A stretch of 64,000 bases of DNA from Janthinobacterium sp. (GCF_009923995.1 NZ_RFSK01000007.1:89735-153734), one strand, 5' to 3'. Counted from the first letter of the stretch, positions 16,085-28,284 are shown. The notes: generated from the sequence alone by a model not told the origin. Translations and numbers: made by a program.

Positions 16085-17862
16085 TGAAGTTGGGCGGTAA
16101 CAGCAACGGCCGGGTGGCAGCATCGAAAGGCGTGCCATTCTCGAAGAACCCCGTACTGGCGGTGCGTCTGCCCGTCTGGCGTTCGCGCGTCGTGCTGTTC
16201 CTGCTGTTCTTCGCCTTCGCCGGCCTGGGCGCGCGCGCCCTGTGGCTGCAGGGCGTGTCGACGCAGTTCCTGCAAAAGCAGGGCAAGGCGCGCTATGAGC
16301 GCACCCTGGAATTGCCGGCCACGCGCGGCAAGATCACCGACCGCAATGGCCAGGTGCTGGCCTCGTCCGTGCCCGTGAAAGCCATCTGGGCGATTCCGGA
16401 CGACGTGCTGCAGGCGCCGCCCGAGAAAATCAATGCGCTGGCGGGCCTGCTGGAAATGAACGTCAACGAATTGCGCAAGAAGCTCGATTCGGACCGCAGC
16501 TTTGTTTACCTGAAGCGCCAGGTCGAGATGGACGTGGCCGACAAGATTTCCAAACTGGGCATCGACGGCATCGACGAGCGCAAGGAATACAAGCGCTTTT
16601 ATCCACAGGGCGAAGTGATGACCCACGTGGTGGGCTTTACCAACGTGGAAGACGTGGGCCAGGAAAGCATGGAGCTGGCGCAGCAGAAAACCCTCGTCGG
16701 CACCACCGGCAGCCGCCGCGTGATCAAGGACCGCCTGGGCCACATCGTCGAAGACATCGGCTTCATCCACGAACCGCATGACGGCAAGGACCTGACCCTG
16801 TCCGTCGACAGCAAGATCCAGTACATCGCCTTCACGCAGCTGAAGGAAGCGGTGGAAAAATTCAATGCCAAGGCCGGCGGCGCCGTCGTGCTCGACGTGC
16901 ACACGGGCGAAGTGCTGGCCCTGGCCAACTACCCCAGCTACGACCCGAACGACCGCCGCAAGCTCACGGGCCAGCAGCTGCGCAACCGCGTCATGACCGA
17001 TACCTTCGAACCCGGCTCCACGCTGAAACCGATCACCGTCTCGCTGGCGCTCGACACGGGCCGGGTCAAGCCGACCACCCTGATCGACACGGGACCGGGC
17101 CGCTACACCATCGCCGACCGCACGATCACCGACACCAAGCCGCACGGCGTCATCAATGTCTCCGAGATCATCGAAATGTCGTCGAACATCGGCACCTCGA
17201 AAATCGCGCTGGGCATGCCGTCGCAGGAAATGTGGGAAATGTTTACCAAGGTGGGCTTCGGCCAGCAGCCGAAATGGGGCTTCCCCGGCGCCGTGGCCGG
17301 CCGTGTGCGTCCGTATAAATCGTGGCGCCCGGTGGAGCAGGCGACCATGAGCTACGGTAACGGCATTTCCGTCTCGCTGATCCAGCTGGCGCGCTCGTAC
17401 ATGATGTTCGCGCGCGATGGCGACACGATTCCACTGTCGTTCCAGAAGGTCACGGAACTGCCCGTGGGCCAGCAGGTGATCAAGCCCAAGACGGCCGCCG
17501 AAATGCGCGCCATGCTGGAACTGGTGGTCTCCGGCGCGCACGGCTCGGCCAAGCGCGCCCAGGTCGCCGGCTACCGCGTGGGCGGCAAGACGGGTACCGC
17601 CTACAAGGTTGAAAACGGCCGCTACGCGATGCCGCGCAAATACATCGGCTCTTTCGTGGGCATGGTGCCGATGTCGGCGCCGCGCTTCATCATTGCCGTG
17701 ATGATCGATGAACCGACCGGCCCGGCCCACTATGGTGGCCAGGTTGCCGCTCCCGCTTTCGCGGCGATTGCGACCAACGCGCTGCGCGCGATGAACGTAC
17801 CGCCCGACTCCTCCGTTACAGAAATCGTGGTCCCGGCCAATGCCGGCCCGGAGGCCATGTGA
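16084..17862 (+). CDS. ftsI: FtsI, penicillin-binding protein 3
   Basis: A 592-residue class B PBP that cross-links septal peptidoglycan with FtsW. A membrane anchor near residues 38-60 is followed by the pedestal domain (RGKITDRNGQVLASSVPVKAIWAIP) and transpeptidase domain with all active-site motifs: S-T-L-K in FEPGSTLKPITV, S-S-N in EMSSNIGTSKIA, and K-T-G-T in VGGKTGTAYKV. Start ATG overlaps the ftsL stop by one base; AGGG lies upstream. The end overlaps murE. Confidence 0.97.
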   Translation: MKLGGNSNGRVAASKGVPFSKNPVLAVRLPVWRSRVVLFLLFFAFAGLGARALWLQGVSTQFLQKQGKARYERTLELPATRGKITDRNGQVLASSVPVKAIWAIPDDVLQAPPEKINALAGLLEMNVNELRKKLDSDRSFVYLKRQVEMDVADKISKLGIDGIDERKEYKRFYPQGEVMTHVVGFTNVEDVGQESMELAQQKTLVGTTGSRRVIKDRLGHIVEDIGFIHEPHDGKDLTLSVDSKIQYIAFTQLKEAVEKFNAKAGGAVVLDVHTGEVLALANYPSYDPNDRRKLTGQQLRNRVMTDTFEPGSTLKPITVSLALDTGRVKPTTLIDTGPGRYTIADRTITDTKPHGVINVSEIIEMSSNIGTSKIALGMPSQEMWEMFTKVGFGQQPKWGFPGAVAGRVRPYKSWRPVEQATMSYGNGISVSLIQLARSYMMFARDGDTIPLSFQKVTELPVGQQVIKPKTAAEMRAMLELVVSGAHGSAKRAQVAGYRVGGKTGTAYKVENGRYAMPRKYIGSFVGMVPMSAPRFIIAVMIDEPTGPAHYGGQVAAPAFAAIATNALRAMNVPPDSSVTEIVVPANAGPEAM

Positions 17863-19385
17863 AGTCACTCATGACCATACAAGACATCAGTTTGTGGATC
17901 AAAGCGGCTGCCCCGTCCGGGCAGCTGACGTCCGATTCGCGCCGCGTGCAGCGCGGCGACGTGTTTTTCGCCTATGCGGGCGCCACCCATTTCATCGCCG
18001 CGGCCATCGAGCAGGGCGCCGCTGCCATCGTGTTCGACGATACCGGCTTTTCCTGGGACGCGGCCTGGAACGTGCCGCACCTGGCCGTCGCCGAGCTGAA
18101 ACGCCTGGCCGGCCCTGTCGCCCACGCGTTCTACGGCATGCCGGACAGCGCCATGTTCAGCGCCGGCGTGACGGGCACCAACGGCAAGACCTCGTGCGCC
18201 CTGTGGCTGGCGCAGGCGCTGGCGCGCCTCGGTGTCACTTCCTCCGTGATCGGCACGCTGGGCGTGGGCCTGTGCCGGCCACGCGGCGGAATCGACTTTG
18301 ACGTCACTGGCTACACCACGCCCGATGCCGTGCTGCTGGCGCGCAAACTGGCCGCCATGCGCGATGCCGGCGCGCAGGCCGTCGCCATCGAAGTGTCGTC
18401 GATCGGCCTGGACCAGGAACGCGCGGCAGGCATGCATTTCGACGTCGCCATGTTTACCAACCTGACGCGCGACCATCTCGATTATCACGGCGACATGGCT
18501 GCCTATGAGGCGGCCAAGGTCAAGCTGTTCGACTGGCCCGGCTTGAAAACGGCCGTCATCAACCTGGACGACGCCATGGGCCTGCGCCTGGCGCGCCACG
18601 TGGACGGCAAGCTGGCCGGCGAGTATCCCGTCATCGGCTACACCTTGCAGGATGCGGCGGCCTTGCCGGACCTGCCCGGCGTGCTGATGTTGCGCGCCAG
18701 CCAGTTCCGCAGCCGCAATGCCGGCACCGACTTCCACCTTGAGTGCCCGCTCGGCGTGGCGCTGGTCAAGACGCAGCTGGTGGGCCACTTCAATATCAGC
18801 AATGCGCTGGCCGTACTGGGCGCCTTGCTGGCGCACGGCACCGGCCTGCGCGCCGCCATCGACGGCATCGAATCGCTGCAGCCGGCCCCGGGCCGCATGC
18901 AGCAGGTCGGCGGCCAGGAAGCGCCGATGGTCGTCATCGACTACGCGCATACGCCGGACGCGCTGGAAAAGACCCTGAGCGCCTTGCGCCAGGTGGCGCA
19001 GGAGCGGGGCGGCGACTTGTGGTGCGTGTTCGGCTGCGGCGGCGACCGCGATCCGGGCAAGCGCCCGCAGATGGGCGCCATCGCGCAGCTGGCCGATCAC
19101 GTGCTGGTCACCAGCGACAATCCGCGCAGCGAGGATCCGCACGCCATCATCGCGCAGATCGTCGCCGGCATGCGTGCCGACGGCCCGCAGCCGCAGGCCA
19201 TCGAAGACCGCGCCGCGGCCATCCTGTCGGCCATCAAGCACGCTGCCAAGCCGGACGTGATCCTGTTGGCGGGCAAGGGCCATGAGCCATACCAGGAAAT
19301 CAAGGGCAAGAAACTGCCGTTCTCGGATGCCGACCATGCGCAGCTGGCCCTGTCCGCGCGCCTGACGATGATGAGGACGAATTGA
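17859..19385 (+). CDS. murE: MurE, UDP-MurNAc-tripeptide ligase
   Basis: A 508-residue Mur ligase adding the third stem-peptide residue in the cytoplasm. ATP-binding TGTNGKTS lies in the central domain, and DNPRSEDP identifies meso-diaminopimelate as the amino acid (the DNPR motif). A GTG at 17859 is taken as start because GGAGG lies four bases upstream; an ATG at 17871 is possible and would shorten the protein by four residues. Overlaps ftsI by 4 nt. Confidence 0.96.
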   Translation: MKSLMTIQDISLWIKAAAPSGQLTSDSRRVQRGDVFFAYAGATHFIAAAIEQGAAAIVFDDTGFSWDAAWNVPHLAVAELKRLAGPVAHAFYGMPDSAMFSAGVTGTNGKTSCALWLAQALARLGVTSSVIGTLGVGLCRPRGGIDFDVTGYTTPDAVLLARKLAAMRDAGAQAVAIEVSSIGLDQERAAGMHFDVAMFTNLTRDHLDYHGDMAAYEAAKVKLFDWPGLKTAVINLDDAMGLRLARHVDGKLAGEYPVIGYTLQDAAALPDLPGVLMLRASQFRSRNAGTDFHLECPLGVALVKTQLVGHFNISNALAVLGALLAHGTGLRAAIDGIESLQPAPGRMQQVGGQEAPMVVIDYAHTPDALEKTLSALRQVAQERGGDLWCVFGCGGDRDPGKRPQMGAIAQLADHVLVTSDNPRSEDPHAIIAQIVAGMRADGPQPQAIEDRAAAILSAIKHAAKPDVILLAGKGHEPYQEIKGKKLPFSDADHAQLALSARLTMMRTN

Positions 19386-20827
19386 TGGATCGCCTCATGC
19401 ACGCAACCCTGACGGAACTGATGCCATCGCTGCACGGCGCGCAGCGGACGGGCGACGCCAGTTTTTCCGGCGTATCCACGGACAGCCGCAGCGCCCAAGC
19501 CGGTTCGCTGTTCGTCGCCCTGCGCGGCGAGAGCTTCGACGCCCATGACTTCCTCGGCCAGGTGGCCGCCAGCGGCGTCGCCGCCGTGGTGGTCGAGCGC
19601 CTGCCTGCCGGCTGGGACAGCGCCAAGGTACCGGCCATCGTGGTGCCCGATAGCCTGGTGGCGCTGGGCCGCATTGCCCATTACTGGCGTAGCCGTTTCA
19701 GCCTGCCCGTCATTGGCGTCACCGGCAGCAACGGCAAGACCACCGTCAAGGAGATGATTTCGTCCATCCTGGCAGCGGCCTTTGGCGACGAGGAACGGCT
19801 GGCCACGCGCGGCAACCTGAATAATGAAATCGGCGTGCCCCTGACCCTGTTCCGCCTGCACGGGGAACACAAGGCGGCTGTCATCGAGATGGGCATGAAC
19901 CATCCGGGAGAAATTGCGCGCCTGGCGGCGATTGCCGCACCGACGCTGGCGATGGTCAACAACGCGCAGCGCGAACACCAGGAATTCATGCATACGGTGG
20001 AAGCTGTAGCGCGCGAGAACGGCGCCGCGCTGGCTGCCCTGGGAGACGATGGCGTGGCTGTCTTCCCGCACGGCGACGAATTCACGCCCCTGTGGCGCGA
20101 ACTGGCCGGCGCGCGCACCGTCATCACCTTCGGCTTGTCGAAAGAGGCGGACGTGAGCTGCACGCACCGCGCGGCCGAGGATTTTGGCAGCGACATGTTC
20201 GTCAGCGTGCGCGCGCAGGACGGCGGCTTGCGCCAGTTCTTCGTCGGCTTGCAGGCGGCGGGAGAACACAATGTGCGCAATGCGCTGGCAGCGGTGGCAT
20301 GCACCGTGGGCGCCGGCATCGCCATCGAGCATGTCAAGCAGGGCCTGGAAGCGTTTGCTCCCGTGAATGGCCGCCTGCAGAAAAAGCGCGCCGCCAATGG
20401 CGCCACCATCATCGACGACACGTATAACGCCAATCCGGACTCGGCGCGCGCGGCCATCGACGTGCTGGCGCAAGCGGCCGCGCCGCGCATCCTGGTGCTG
20501 GGCGAGATGGGTGAAGTCGGTACGCAGGGACAGCAGTTCCACGAAGAGATCGGCGCCTACGCCGCCGCCAAAGGCATTGAATACGTGCTGGCGACGGGCG
20601 GCCTGGCGCGCCATCTGGTCAATCCGGCGCAGGCTGCCGCGAGCCAGGAATCAGGCACGGTCGTGGAGTATTTCGAACAGTTCGACGGTTTGCTGGCGGC
20701 GCTCGATGCGCGTTTGTCCGGCCGTTCGGATGCAACAGTATTAATCAAGGGCTCCCGCTTCATGAAAATGGAACGGGCCGTGCAGCATTTGATTGGTTCA
20801 AACAACAAAAACAAGGAAGCTCACTAA
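19385..20827 (+). CDS. murF: MurF, UDP-MurNAc-tripeptide D-Ala-D-Ala ligase
   Basis: A 480-residue Mur ligase that adds D-Ala-D-Ala to complete the UDP-MurNAc-pentapeptide. ATP-binding loop [15 protein letters not shown], the family [19 protein letters not shown] block, and [18 protein letters not shown] in the C-terminal half are clear. ATG at 19385 overlaps the murE stop by one base; a TTG three bases earlier is also in frame. Confidence 0.96.
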   Translation: MDRLMHATLTELMPSLHGAQRTGDASFSGVSTDSRSAQAGSLFVALRGESFDAHDFLGQVAASGVAAVVVERLPAGWDSAKVPAIVVPDSLVALGRIAHYWRSRFSLPVIGVTGSNGKTTVKEMISSILAAAFGDEERLATRGNLNNEIGVPLTLFRLHGEHKAAVIEMGMNHPGEIARLAAIAAPTLAMVNNAQREHQEFMHTVEAVARENGAALAALGDDGVAVFPHGDEFTPLWRELAGARTVITFGLSKEADVSCTHRAAEDFGSDMFVSVRAQDGGLRQFFVGLQAAGEHNVRNALAAVACTVGAGIAIEHVKQGLEAFAPVNGRLQKKRAANGATIIDDTYNANPDSARAAIDVLAQAAAPRILVLGEMGEVGTQGQQFHEEIGAYAAAKGIEYVLATGGLARHLVNPAQAAASQESGTVVEYFEQFDGLLAALDARLSGRSDATVLIKGSRFMKMERAVQHLIGSNNKNKEAH

Positions 20828-20829
20828 TC

Positions 20830-22005
20830 ATGCTGCTCTGGCTCGCTCATTATTTCCAGGACGACATTGGCCCACTGCGGGTCTTTAACTTCATCACTTT
20901 CCGCGCCGTCTTCGCCACGTTGACGGCGATTCTGATCGGCCTGTGCGCCGGTCCCGCCGTGATCCGCATGCTCACGCGCATGAAGGTCGGCCAGGCCGTG
21001 CGCACGGACGGTCCGCAAACGCACCTGAAAAAACACGGCACCCCCACCATGGGCGGCGTGCTGATCCTGATCGCCATCGGCATTTCCACCTTGCTGTGGG
21101 CCGACCTGTCGAACCGCTTCATCTGGCCCGTGCTGATCGTCACGCTGGGCTTTGGCGCAGTCGGCTGGGCCGATGACTACCGCAAGGTGGTGCACCAGGA
21201 CCCGGAAGGCATGCGTTCGCGCGAAAAATACTTCTGGCAGTCGCTGATCGGCATCGTCGCCGCCTTCTACCTGGCGTTCTCCGTCTCCGTGTCGGAACCG
21301 GACGCCGGCCACGTGTGGAACCTGATCTACGCCTGGGTGCAGTCGGGCTTTGCCATGAATCTGCCGCCGAAGGCCGACCTGATCGTCCCGTTCTTCAAGA
21401 CCATCAGCTATCCGCTGGGCGTATGGGGCTTCATCGCGCTGACCTACTGCGTTATCGTCGGCACCAGCAACGCCGTCAACTTCACGGATGGCCTGGACGG
21501 CCTGGCCATCATGCCGACCGTGATGGTGGGCACGGCCCTGGGCCTGTTCGCCTACCTGACGGGCAACGCCACGTATGCGCGCTACCTGTTCATCCCGCAC
21601 ATTCCGGGCGCCGGCGAGCTGGTGATCTTCTGCGGCGCGCTGGCCGGTTCCGGCCTGGCCTTCCTCTGGTATAACACGCATCCCGCCAAGGTCTTCATGG
21701 GCGACGTGGGCGCGCTGGCACTGGGCGGCGCACTGGGCACCATCGCCGTCATCGTGCGCCAGGAAATCGTCCTGTTCATCATGGGCGGCATCTTCGTCGT
21801 CGAAACGCTGTCCGTGATCATCCAGGTCGTCTGGTTCAAATACACCAAGAAACGCTATGGTGCAGGCCGCCGCGTCTTCCTGATGGCGCCACTGCATCAC
21901 CATTTTGAACAAAAAGGCTGGAAAGAGACGCAGGTTGTCGTGCGTTTCTGGATCATCACCATGATGCTGGTGCTGCTCGGCCTGACCACCTTGAAGCTGC
22001 GCTGA
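20830..22005 (+). CDS. mraY: MraY, phospho-MurNAc-pentapeptide transferase
   Basis: A 391-residue polytopic enzyme that transfers phospho-MurNAc-pentapeptide onto undecaprenyl phosphate to give lipid I. Seen: GTPTMGG, the aspartates in [22 protein letters not shown], and [12 protein letters not shown], and the histidine-rich APLHHHFE loop. About ten membrane segments. Slightly longer than the E. coli enzyme (360 aa) because of an extended loop near residues 140-180 ([18 protein letters not shown]). Confidence 0.97.
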   Translation: MLLWLAHYFQDDIGPLRVFNFITFRAVFATLTAILIGLCAGPAVIRMLTRMKVGQAVRTDGPQTHLKKHGTPTMGGVLILIAIGISTLLWADLSNRFIWPVLIVTLGFGAVGWADDYRKVVHQDPEGMRSREKYFWQSLIGIVAAFYLAFSVSVSEPDAGHVWNLIYAWVQSGFAMNLPPKADLIVPFFKTISYPLGVWGFIALTYCVIVGTSNAVNFTDGLDGLAIMPTVMVGTALGLFAYLTGNATYARYLFIPHIPGAGELVIFCGALAGSGLAFLWYNTHPAKVFMGDVGALALGGALGTIAVIVRQEIVLFIMGGIFVVETLSVIIQVVWFKYTKKRYGAGRRVFLMAPLHHHFEQKGWKETQVVVRFWIITMMLVLLGLTTLKLR

Positions 22006-23597
22006 TGATGTACCTCAATCAAACCGCACTGGTACTGGGCCTCGGGGAGTCGGGCCTGGCTATGGCCCTGTGGCTGGCACGCGGCGGCGCAGCCGTGCGC
22101 GTGGCCGATACGCGGGAAGCGCCCGAGCGCCTGGCGGCCCTGCAGGCCGCCGTGCCGCAGGCGCAGTTCATCGCCGGCGCCTTCACGGCGGATTTGCTCG
22201 ATGGCGTCGATTTCGTCGCCGTCAGCCCCGGCCTGGCACCGCACCGTGAACTGGCTGCTATCGCGCCGGCCGCCGCCGCGAAAAACATCCCCGTGTGGGG
22301 CGAGATCGAACTGTTCGCGCAAGCGCTGGCCGCCTTGAAGGCGGAACGCGGCTATGCGCCGAAAGTCGTCGCCATCACGGGCACTAATGGCAAGACCACC
22401 GTCACCAGCCTGGTCGGGCTGCTGTGCGAACGCGCCGGCCTGGCCACGCGCGTGGCCGGCAATATCAGCCCGGCGGCGCTCGACGTGCTGCGCGAAGTGC
22501 TGGATGCCGAGCCCGCGCCGCAGCCTGCTGTCGCAGAAGCAGAAGCAGAAGCAGAAGCAGAAGCAGAAGCGGGCGAGGCAGCGGCGGAACCTGTCGCCAG
22601 CACCTTGCCGCAGGCGTGGATACTGGAGCTGTCCAGCTTCCAGCTCCACACGACCTTCAGCCTGCAGGCCGATGCGGCCACGGTGCTGAACCTGTCGCAG
22701 GACCACCTGGACTGGCATGGCGACATGGCTGCCTACGCTGCCGACAAGGCGCGCATCTTCGGCGACGAGACCGTGCGCATCTTGAACCGCGATGACGCGC
22801 TGGTCATGCACATGGCCGATCCGCTGCGCGAGACCGTCACCTTCGGCACGGGCGAACCGGCGGAAGTGGACAGCTTTGGCCTGGTCAATGAACGGGGCAT
22901 CTTCTGGCTGGCGCAAGCCGTGCCCAGCGAAGAAGTGATCGAGAAGAAGCGCAGGAAGAATGATCCGGCGCCGGAGCCGGTGCCGACGATGGCGAAAAAA
23001 CTGATGCCGGCCGATGCGCTGAAGATCCGTGGCCAGCACAATGCGGCGAATGCGCTGGCGGCGCTGGCCCTGTGCCGTGCCATCGGCCTGCCGTTTGCGC
23101 CGCTGCTGCATGGCTTGCGCGAATACCAGGGCGAGCCGCACCGGGTGGAACTGATCACCGCCGTCAACGACGTCGAGTATTACGACGACAGCAAGGGCAC
23201 GAATGTGGGCGCGACCGTCGCGGCCCTGTCCGGCCTGGGCAAGGCCTTCGGCGGCGCCGAGCAGCGCCTGGTGCTGATCGCCGGCGGCGATGGCAAGGGG
23301 CAGGACTTCTCGCCGCTGGCCGAACCCGTGTCGCGCTACGTGCGTGCCGTGGTACTGATCGGCCGCGATGCGCCGGCCTTGCGCGCCGCGCTCGAGCCGT
23401 CCGGCGTCGACATTCTCGACTGCGCCACCTTGCCGGAAGCCGTCAAGCGCACCAGTAGCCTGGCGCTGGCCGGTGACGCGGTGCTGCTGTCGCCCGCGTG
23501 CGCCAGCATGGACATGTTCAAGAACTATGCGCATCGGGCGCAGGTGTTTGTCGACGCCGTGCGCGACATCGCCCTGGAAAACGGACAGGATATCTGA
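22005..23597 (+). CDS. murD: MurD, UDP-MurNAc-alanine D-glutamate ligase, with repeat insert
   Basis: A 530-residue Mur ligase adding D-Glu to UDP-MurNAc-L-Ala. ATP loop [37 protein letters not shown] and [17 protein letters not shown] are intact, so it should be active. It is much longer than E. coli MurD (438 aa) owing to two inserts. The first, near residues 165-200, contains six tandem GCAGAA hexamers (22533-22568) encoding an Ala-Glu run. The second is a charged stretch near residues 300-330 ([15 protein letters not shown]). Start ATG overlaps the mraY stop; a second ATG follows immediately. Confidence 0.96.
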   Translation: MMYLNQTALVLGLGESGLAMALWLARGGAAVRVADTREAPERLAALQAAVPQAQFIAGAFTADLLDGVDFVAVSPGLAPHRELAAIAPAAAAKNIPVWGEIELFAQALAALKAERGYAPKVVAITGTNGKTTVTSLVGLLCERAGLATRVAGNISPAALDVLREVLDAEPAPQPAVAEAEAEAEAEAEAGEAAAEPVASTLPQAWILELSSFQLHTTFSLQADAATVLNLSQDHLDWHGDMAAYAADKARIFGDETVRILNRDDALVMHMADPLRETVTFGTGEPAEVDSFGLVNERGIFWLAQAVPSEEVIEKKRRKNDPAPEPVPTMAKKLMPADALKIRGQHNAANALAALALCRAIGLPFAPLLHGLREYQGEPHRVELITAVNDVEYYDDSKGTNVGATVAALSGLGKAFGGAEQRLVLIAGGDGKGQDFSPLAEPVSRYVRAVVLIGRDAPALRAALEPSGVDILDCATLPEAVKRTSSLALAGDAVLLSPACASMDMFKNYAHRAQVFVDAVRDIALENGQDI

Positions 23598-24808
23598 TGG
23601 CCTTCCAACTGCCATTCCGCTTCGGTTCCGGCTCGGCTGCCAAGCCGCTGGACGGCCGCGCGCGGCAGTCGAAGATGATGGAATACGACCAGCCGCTGGT
23701 GTGGGTGGTGCTGCTGCTTATGTTGCTGGGCATGGTGATGGTGTACTCGGCGTCGATTTCGCTGTCGGACGCACGCAAGTTCGCCGCCTACACGAACAAT
23801 TATTTTGTCGTACGCCAGGCGCTGTTCATCGGCGTGTCGATCATCGTCGGGGCGATGGTGTTCCGCATCCGCATCGCCACCTGGCAAAAGATCGCCCCGT
23901 GGCTGTTCATCGGCACCCTGGTGCTGCTGGTGATGGTGCTGATACCGGGCCTGGGCGTGTCCGTCAACGGCGGGCGCCGCTGGCTGAACCTGCCGGGCCT
24001 GCGTCCGCAGCCGTCCGAGCTGATGAAGGTGGTGATGGTGCTGTACGCGGCCGACTACACGGTGCGCAAGCAGGAATACATGCACAAGCTGACCAAGGGC
24101 TTCATGCCGATGGCGCTGGCCGTGAGCTTCGTCGGCCTGCTGCTGCTGATGGAGCCTGACCTGGGCGCCTTCGGCGTGATCGTCTGCATCGCCATGGGCA
24201 TTTTGTTTTTGGGCGGCGTCAACGCCATCTGGTTCGGCGGCATCGGCGCCATGCTGACGGCGATCTTCGTCACCATCATCGCCCTGTCAAAATTCCGCCG
24301 CGAGCGGTTTTTTGCGTATCTCGACCCGTGGCAGGAAGACAATGCGCTGAACAAGGCGTACCAGCTGACGCACTCGCTGATCGCCTTCGGGCGCGGCGAA
24401 CTGTTTGGCGTGGGCCTGGGCGGCAGCGTGGAAAAACTGCATTACCTGCCCGAAGCGCACACGGACTTTTTGCTCGCCGTGATCGGCGAGGAACTGGGCC
24501 TGGTGGGCGTGCTGGTCGTGATCGGCCTGTTCTATTGGATCATCAAGCGCGCCTTCGATATCGGCCGTCAGGCGATCGCCATCGACCAGACGTTCGCGGG
24601 CCTGACGGCGAAAGGCATCGCCATCTGGATCGGCGTGCAGACCTTCATCAACATGGGCGTAAACCTGGGCCTGCTGCCGACCAAGGGCCTGACCTTGCCC
24701 TTGATGAGTTATGGCGGCACGGGCGTACTGATTAACTGTATCGGCCTGGCGATTTTGCTGCGCATCGATTACGAAAACCGGATCCTGATGCGCGGAGGCC
24801 GGCTATGA
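23597..24808 (+). CDS. ftsW: FtsW, septal peptidoglycan glycosyltransferase (SEDS)
   Basis: A 403-residue SEDS-family polymerase with about ten membrane segments that polymerises lipid II at the septum with FtsI. Family sequences: [29 protein letters not shown] (split here as seen), [11 protein letters not shown], and the C-terminal [19 protein letters not shown]. Start ATG overlaps the murD stop. Ends overlapping murG. Confidence 0.97.
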   Translation: MAFQLPFRFGSGSAAKPLDGRARQSKMMEYDQPLVWVVLLLMLLGMVMVYSASISLSDARKFAAYTNNYFVVRQALFIGVSIIVGAMVFRIRIATWQKIAPWLFIGTLVLLVMVLIPGLGVSVNGGRRWLNLPGLRPQPSELMKVVMVLYAADYTVRKQEYMHKLTKGFMPMALAVSFVGLLLLMEPDLGAFGVIVCIAMGILFLGGVNAIWFGGIGAMLTAIFVTIIALSKFRRERFFAYLDPWQEDNALNKAYQLTHSLIAFGRGELFGVGLGGSVEKLHYLPEAHTDFLLAVIGEELGLVGVLVVIGLFYWIIKRAFDIGRQAIAIDQTFAGLTAKGIAIWIGVQTFINMGVNLGLLPTKGLTLPLMSYGGTGVLINCIGLAILLRIDYENRILMRGGRL

Positions 24809-25899
24809 CTAATGTAACGACATTGAAACCGACGAAAAGACTGATGATCATGGCGGCCGGTACCGGCGGCCATATTTTCCCTGGCCTGGCGATCGCGCAA
24901 ACCATGCGCGCGCGCGGCTGGGAAGTGAGCTGGCTGGGCACGACCCACGGCATGGAGCAGGACCTGGTGCCGAAGAGCGGCATTCCCATGGACGCCATTG
25001 CATTCTCCGGCATGCGCGGCAAGGGTCTGGCGCACACGGTCAAGGGCGGCTTCAGGATGCTGGCCAGTTTCTTTGCCATCCGCCGCTTCATCGCGCGCCG
25101 CAAGCCGGACGTGGTGATGGGCATGGGCGGCTACGTGACCGTGCCGGGCGGCCTGATGGCGCGCCTGAAGGGCGTGCCGCTGGTGCTGGTCAATGCCGAC
25201 GCCGCGCTGCTGCTGTCGAACAAGACGCTGGTTCCGCTGGCGCAGCAAGTATGCTTCGGCTTTCCCACCGATTTCGGCAGCGCCGCGGGCAAGGCCGTCG
25301 TCACGGGCAACCCCGTGCGCGCCGAGATTCTGGCCATGGCGCCGCCGGCCGCGCGCTTTGCTGGCCGCAGCGGGCCGCTGCGCATCCTGGTGGTGGGCGG
25401 CAGCCTGGGTGCGAAGGCGCTGAACGACAGTCTGCCAGCCGCGCTGGCCCTGATGCCCGAAGGCGAGCGTCCGCTGGTGACGCACCAGTCGGGCAAGAAG
25501 AATATCGACGCCCTGCATGCCGCGTATGCGCAGGCGGGCGTGCAAGCCAATGTGGTCGACTTCATCGACGACATGGCCAAGGCATATACCGAAGCGGACC
25601 TGGTGATCTGCCGCGCTGGCGCGATCACCCTGTCGGAGCTGACGGCGGCCGGCGTGGCCAGCGTGCTGGTGCCCCTGGTGGCGTCGACTACCAGCCACCA
25701 GCGCGACAACGCGCAGTGGATGGCGAAACAAGGCGCGGCGATTCATTTGCCGCAGACGGAAATGAGTGCGGCGTCGCTGAGCGCCCTGCTGGCATCGCTG
25801 AGCCGCGATAGCTGCCAGCGGATGGCGCAGGCGGCACTGGCAGCAGGCAAGCGCGACGCCAATGAGGCGATCGCACACGTATTGGAAAAACTGGCATGA
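24805..25899 (+). CDS. murG: MurG, lipid II-forming GlcNAc transferase
   Basis: A 364-residue peripheral inner-membrane GT-B enzyme converting lipid I to lipid II. N-terminal glycine-rich loop [16 protein letters not shown], second loop [13 protein letters not shown], the C-domain loop [12 protein letters not shown], and the UDP-GlcNAc site [16 protein letters not shown] are all present. Overlaps the ftsW stop by 4 nt. Confidence 0.97.
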   Translation: MTNVTTLKPTKRLMIMAAGTGGHIFPGLAIAQTMRARGWEVSWLGTTHGMEQDLVPKSGIPMDAIAFSGMRGKGLAHTVKGGFRMLASFFAIRRFIARRKPDVVMGMGGYVTVPGGLMARLKGVPLVLVNADAALLLSNKTLVPLAQQVCFGFPTDFGSAAGKAVVTGNPVRAEILAMAPPAARFAGRSGPLRILVVGGSLGAKALNDSLPAALALMPEGERPLVTHQSGKKNIDALHAAYAQAGVQANVVDFIDDMAKAYTEADLVICRAGAITLSELTAAGVASVLVPLVASTTSHQRDNAQWMAKQGAAIHLPQTEMSAASLSALLASLSRDSCQRMAQAALAAGKRDANEAIAHVLEKLA

Positions 25900-25909
25900 G
25901 GTTAGCTCT

Positions 25910-27313
25910 GTGAAGCATAAAGTAAATAATATCCACTTTGTCGGCATTGGCGGCAGCGGCATGAGCGGCATCGCCGAAGTGCTGGTCAACCTGGGCTACA
26001 AGGTGTCGGGCTCCGACCTGGGCAGTAATGCGGCAACGCAGCGCCTGGCGAGCCTGGGCGCGACCGTCATGCTCGGTCACGCGGCGGAAAATATCGGCGA
26101 CGCCGACGCGGTGGTGACGTCGGGCGCCGTCCCGCAGGACAATCCGGAAGTGGCGGCCGCGCGCGCGCGCAAGATCCCGCTGGTGCCGCGCGCCGTGATG
26201 CTCGGTGAACTGATGCGTCTGAAGCGCGGCATCGCCATCGCCGGCACGCATGGCAAGACGACGACGACCAGCCTGGTTGCTTCCGTGCTGGCGCAGGGCG
26301 GTCTCGACCCGACTTTCGTCATCGGCGGCCGTTTGACCAGCGCCGGCGCGAACGCCAAGCTGGGTTCGGGCGACTACCTGGTGGCCGAAGCCGATGAATC
26401 GGATGCCTCGTTCCTGAACCTGACGCCGATGATCGAAGTGATCACGAATATCGATGCCGATCACATGGACACCTACGAGCACGATTTCGAAAAGCTCAAG
26501 CAGGCCTTCGTGCAGTTCACGCACCGCCTGCCGTTCTATGGCCGCGCCATGCTGTGCATCGATGATCCGCACGTGCGTGCCATCATTCCGTCCGTGACCA
26601 AGCCGGTCACCACCTACGGTTTCGCGGAAGACGCGCAAGTGCGCGCCATCAATGCGCGCGCCGTGGGCCTGGAAATGCATTTCACCGTGCTGCAGGAAGG
26701 CTATCCCGACCTCGACGTGGTGCTGAACCAGCCCGGCATGCACAATGTGCAGAATGCCTGCTCGGCGATTGCCATCGCGCGCGAAATCGGCATCGCCGAC
26801 AGCGCCACGCAGCAGGGCCTGGCGGAGTTTTCCGGCGTGGGCCGCCGCTTCACGCGCTATGGCGACGTGGCGCTGCCGAATGGTGGCAGCTTCGCCCTGG
26901 TCGACGATTTCGGCCACCATCCGGTGGAAACGGAAGTGACTTTGGCTGCCGCGCGCGCCGCCTATCCGGGCCGCCGCCTGGTGCTGGCGTTCCAGCCGCA
27001 CCGCTACAGCCGCACGCGTGACCTGTTCGAAGACTTCGTCAAGGTGCTGGGCGCGCCCGACGTGCTGCTGCTGTCCGAAGTGTATGCGGCGGGCGAAGCG
27101 CCCATCGTCGCCGCCGATGGCCGCGCACTGGCGCATGCGCTGCGCGCGCGCGGCAAGATCGAACCGATTTTCGTCGAATCCATGACCGACATGGCCGACA
27201 CCATCATGAGCGTGGCGCGCGACGGCGACGTCGTGCTGACCATGGGTGCGGGCTCCATCAGCGGCATCCCGCAACAACTGACTACGTATCAATCCAACAC
27301 TGTAAAGGCCTGA
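25910..27313 (+). CDS. murC: MurC, UDP-MurNAc L-alanine ligase
   Basis: A 467-residue Mur ligase catalysing addition of L-Ala to UDP-MurNAc. N-terminal [19 protein letters not shown] loop [16 protein letters not shown], and DDFGHHPVE with [12 protein letters not shown] in the C-terminal half are diagnostic. The GTG start at 25910 has GAGG nine bases upstream and gives the usual N terminus; an ATG inside murG (25862) would add 16 non-conserved residues. Confidence 0.97.
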   Translation: MKHKVNNIHFVGIGGSGMSGIAEVLVNLGYKVSGSDLGSNAATQRLASLGATVMLGHAAENIGDADAVVTSGAVPQDNPEVAAARARKIPLVPRAVMLGELMRLKRGIAIAGTHGKTTTTSLVASVLAQGGLDPTFVIGGRLTSAGANAKLGSGDYLVAEADESDASFLNLTPMIEVITNIDADHMDTYEHDFEKLKQAFVQFTHRLPFYGRAMLCIDDPHVRAIIPSVTKPVTTYGFAEDAQVRAINARAVGLEMHFTVLQEGYPDLDVVLNQPGMHNVQNACSAIAIAREIGIADSATQQGLAEFSGVGRRFTRYGDVALPNGGSFALVDDFGHHPVETEVTLAAARAAYPGRRLVLAFQPHRYSRTRDLFEDFVKVLGAPDVLLLSEVYAAGEAPIVAADGRALAHALRARGKIEPIFVESMTDMADTIMSVARDGDVVLTMGAGSISGIPQQLTTYQSNTVKA

Positions 27314-27314
27314 T

Positions 27315-28283
27315 GTGAACCAAGCTTCAGCTATCGATGTAAAACAATTGGGCAAGGTCGGCGTCCTGTTCGGCGGCAGCTCGGCCGAGCGCGAAGTGTC
27401 GCTGATGTCCGGTACGGGGGTGCTGGCCGCGCTGAAAAGCCATGGCGTGGATGCGCATGGCTTCGATACGGGCGAGCGCAGCCTGGCCGAACTGGCCGCT
27501 GAAAAATTTGACCGCGTCTTCATCGCGCTGCATGGCCGCTTCGGCGAAGACGGCAGCCTGCAGGGCGCGCTGGAACAGCTGGGCATTCCCTACACGGGCA
27601 GCGGCGTGATGGCTTGCGCCGTGGGCATGGACAAGGTCTATACCAAGATGATCTGGCTGATGCACAAGCTGCCGACGCCGCAGTACGCTGTGCTGGACGA
27701 CAGCTCCGACCTGGCCAAGGTGGCAGCGGAACTGGGCTTGCCGCTGATCGTCAAGCCGCCGCACGAAGGCTCGAGCATCGGCATCACGACTGTCAAGGAG
27801 GCCTCGGCCTTCCAGGCGGCCTACGATATCGCCGCCGGCCTCGATGATTCGGTGCTGGCAGAGGAATTCATCCAGGGTCGCGAGTTCACCGTGGCGATCC
27901 TTGGCAAGGGCGCTACGGCGCGCGCGCTGCCGCCGATTGAAATCGTCGCCCCGCAAGGCAGTTACGACTACCAGAACAAGTATTTTACCGACGATACGCA
28001 GTATTTCTGCCCGCCGCAGCTGGACCCGGCGATCGTGGCGGAGATGGAGCGCATTGCCGTGGAAGCCTACCGTGCCCTTGGCTGCGAAGGATGGGGACGG
28101 GTCGATGTGCTGATGCGCGCGGCCGACAGCAAACTGTTCCTGCTGGAGGTGAATACCTCGCCCGGCATGACGGGCCATTCGCTCGTGCCGATGGCGGCGC
28201 GCGCGGTGGGCATCAGCTATGAAGACCTGTGCCTGGAAATCGTCTCCGGCGCGCGCCTGAAAATGCACAAGGGACAGCACTGA
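27315..28283 (+). CDS. ddlB: D-alanine-D-alanine ligase
   Basis: A 322-residue ATP-grasp enzyme making the D-Ala-D-Ala dipeptide used by Mur[34 protein letters not shown], and the C-terminal [17 protein letters not shown] are characteristic. GTG start one base after the murC stop. Confidence 0.97.
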   Translation: MNQASAIDVKQLGKVGVLFGGSSAEREVSLMSGTGVLAALKSHGVDAHGFDTGERSLAELAAEKFDRVFIALHGRFGEDGSLQGALEQLGIPYTGSGVMACAVGMDKVYTKMIWLMHKLPTPQYAVLDDSSDLAKVAAELGLPLIVKPPHEGSSIGITTVKEASAFQAAYDIAAGLDDSVLAEEFIQGREFTVAILGKGATARALPPIEIVAPQGSYDYQNKYFTDDTQYFCPPQLDPAIVAEMERIAVEAYRALGCEGWGRVDVLMRAADSKLFLLEVNTSPGMTGHSLVPMAARAVGISYEDLCLEIVSGARLKMHKGQH

Positions 28284-28284
28284 T

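Noticed and set aside
22500..22600. The GCAGAA tract as a phase-variation switch.
   Set aside because: The unit is a multiple of three, so slippage cannot turn the gene off; only length variation is possible.
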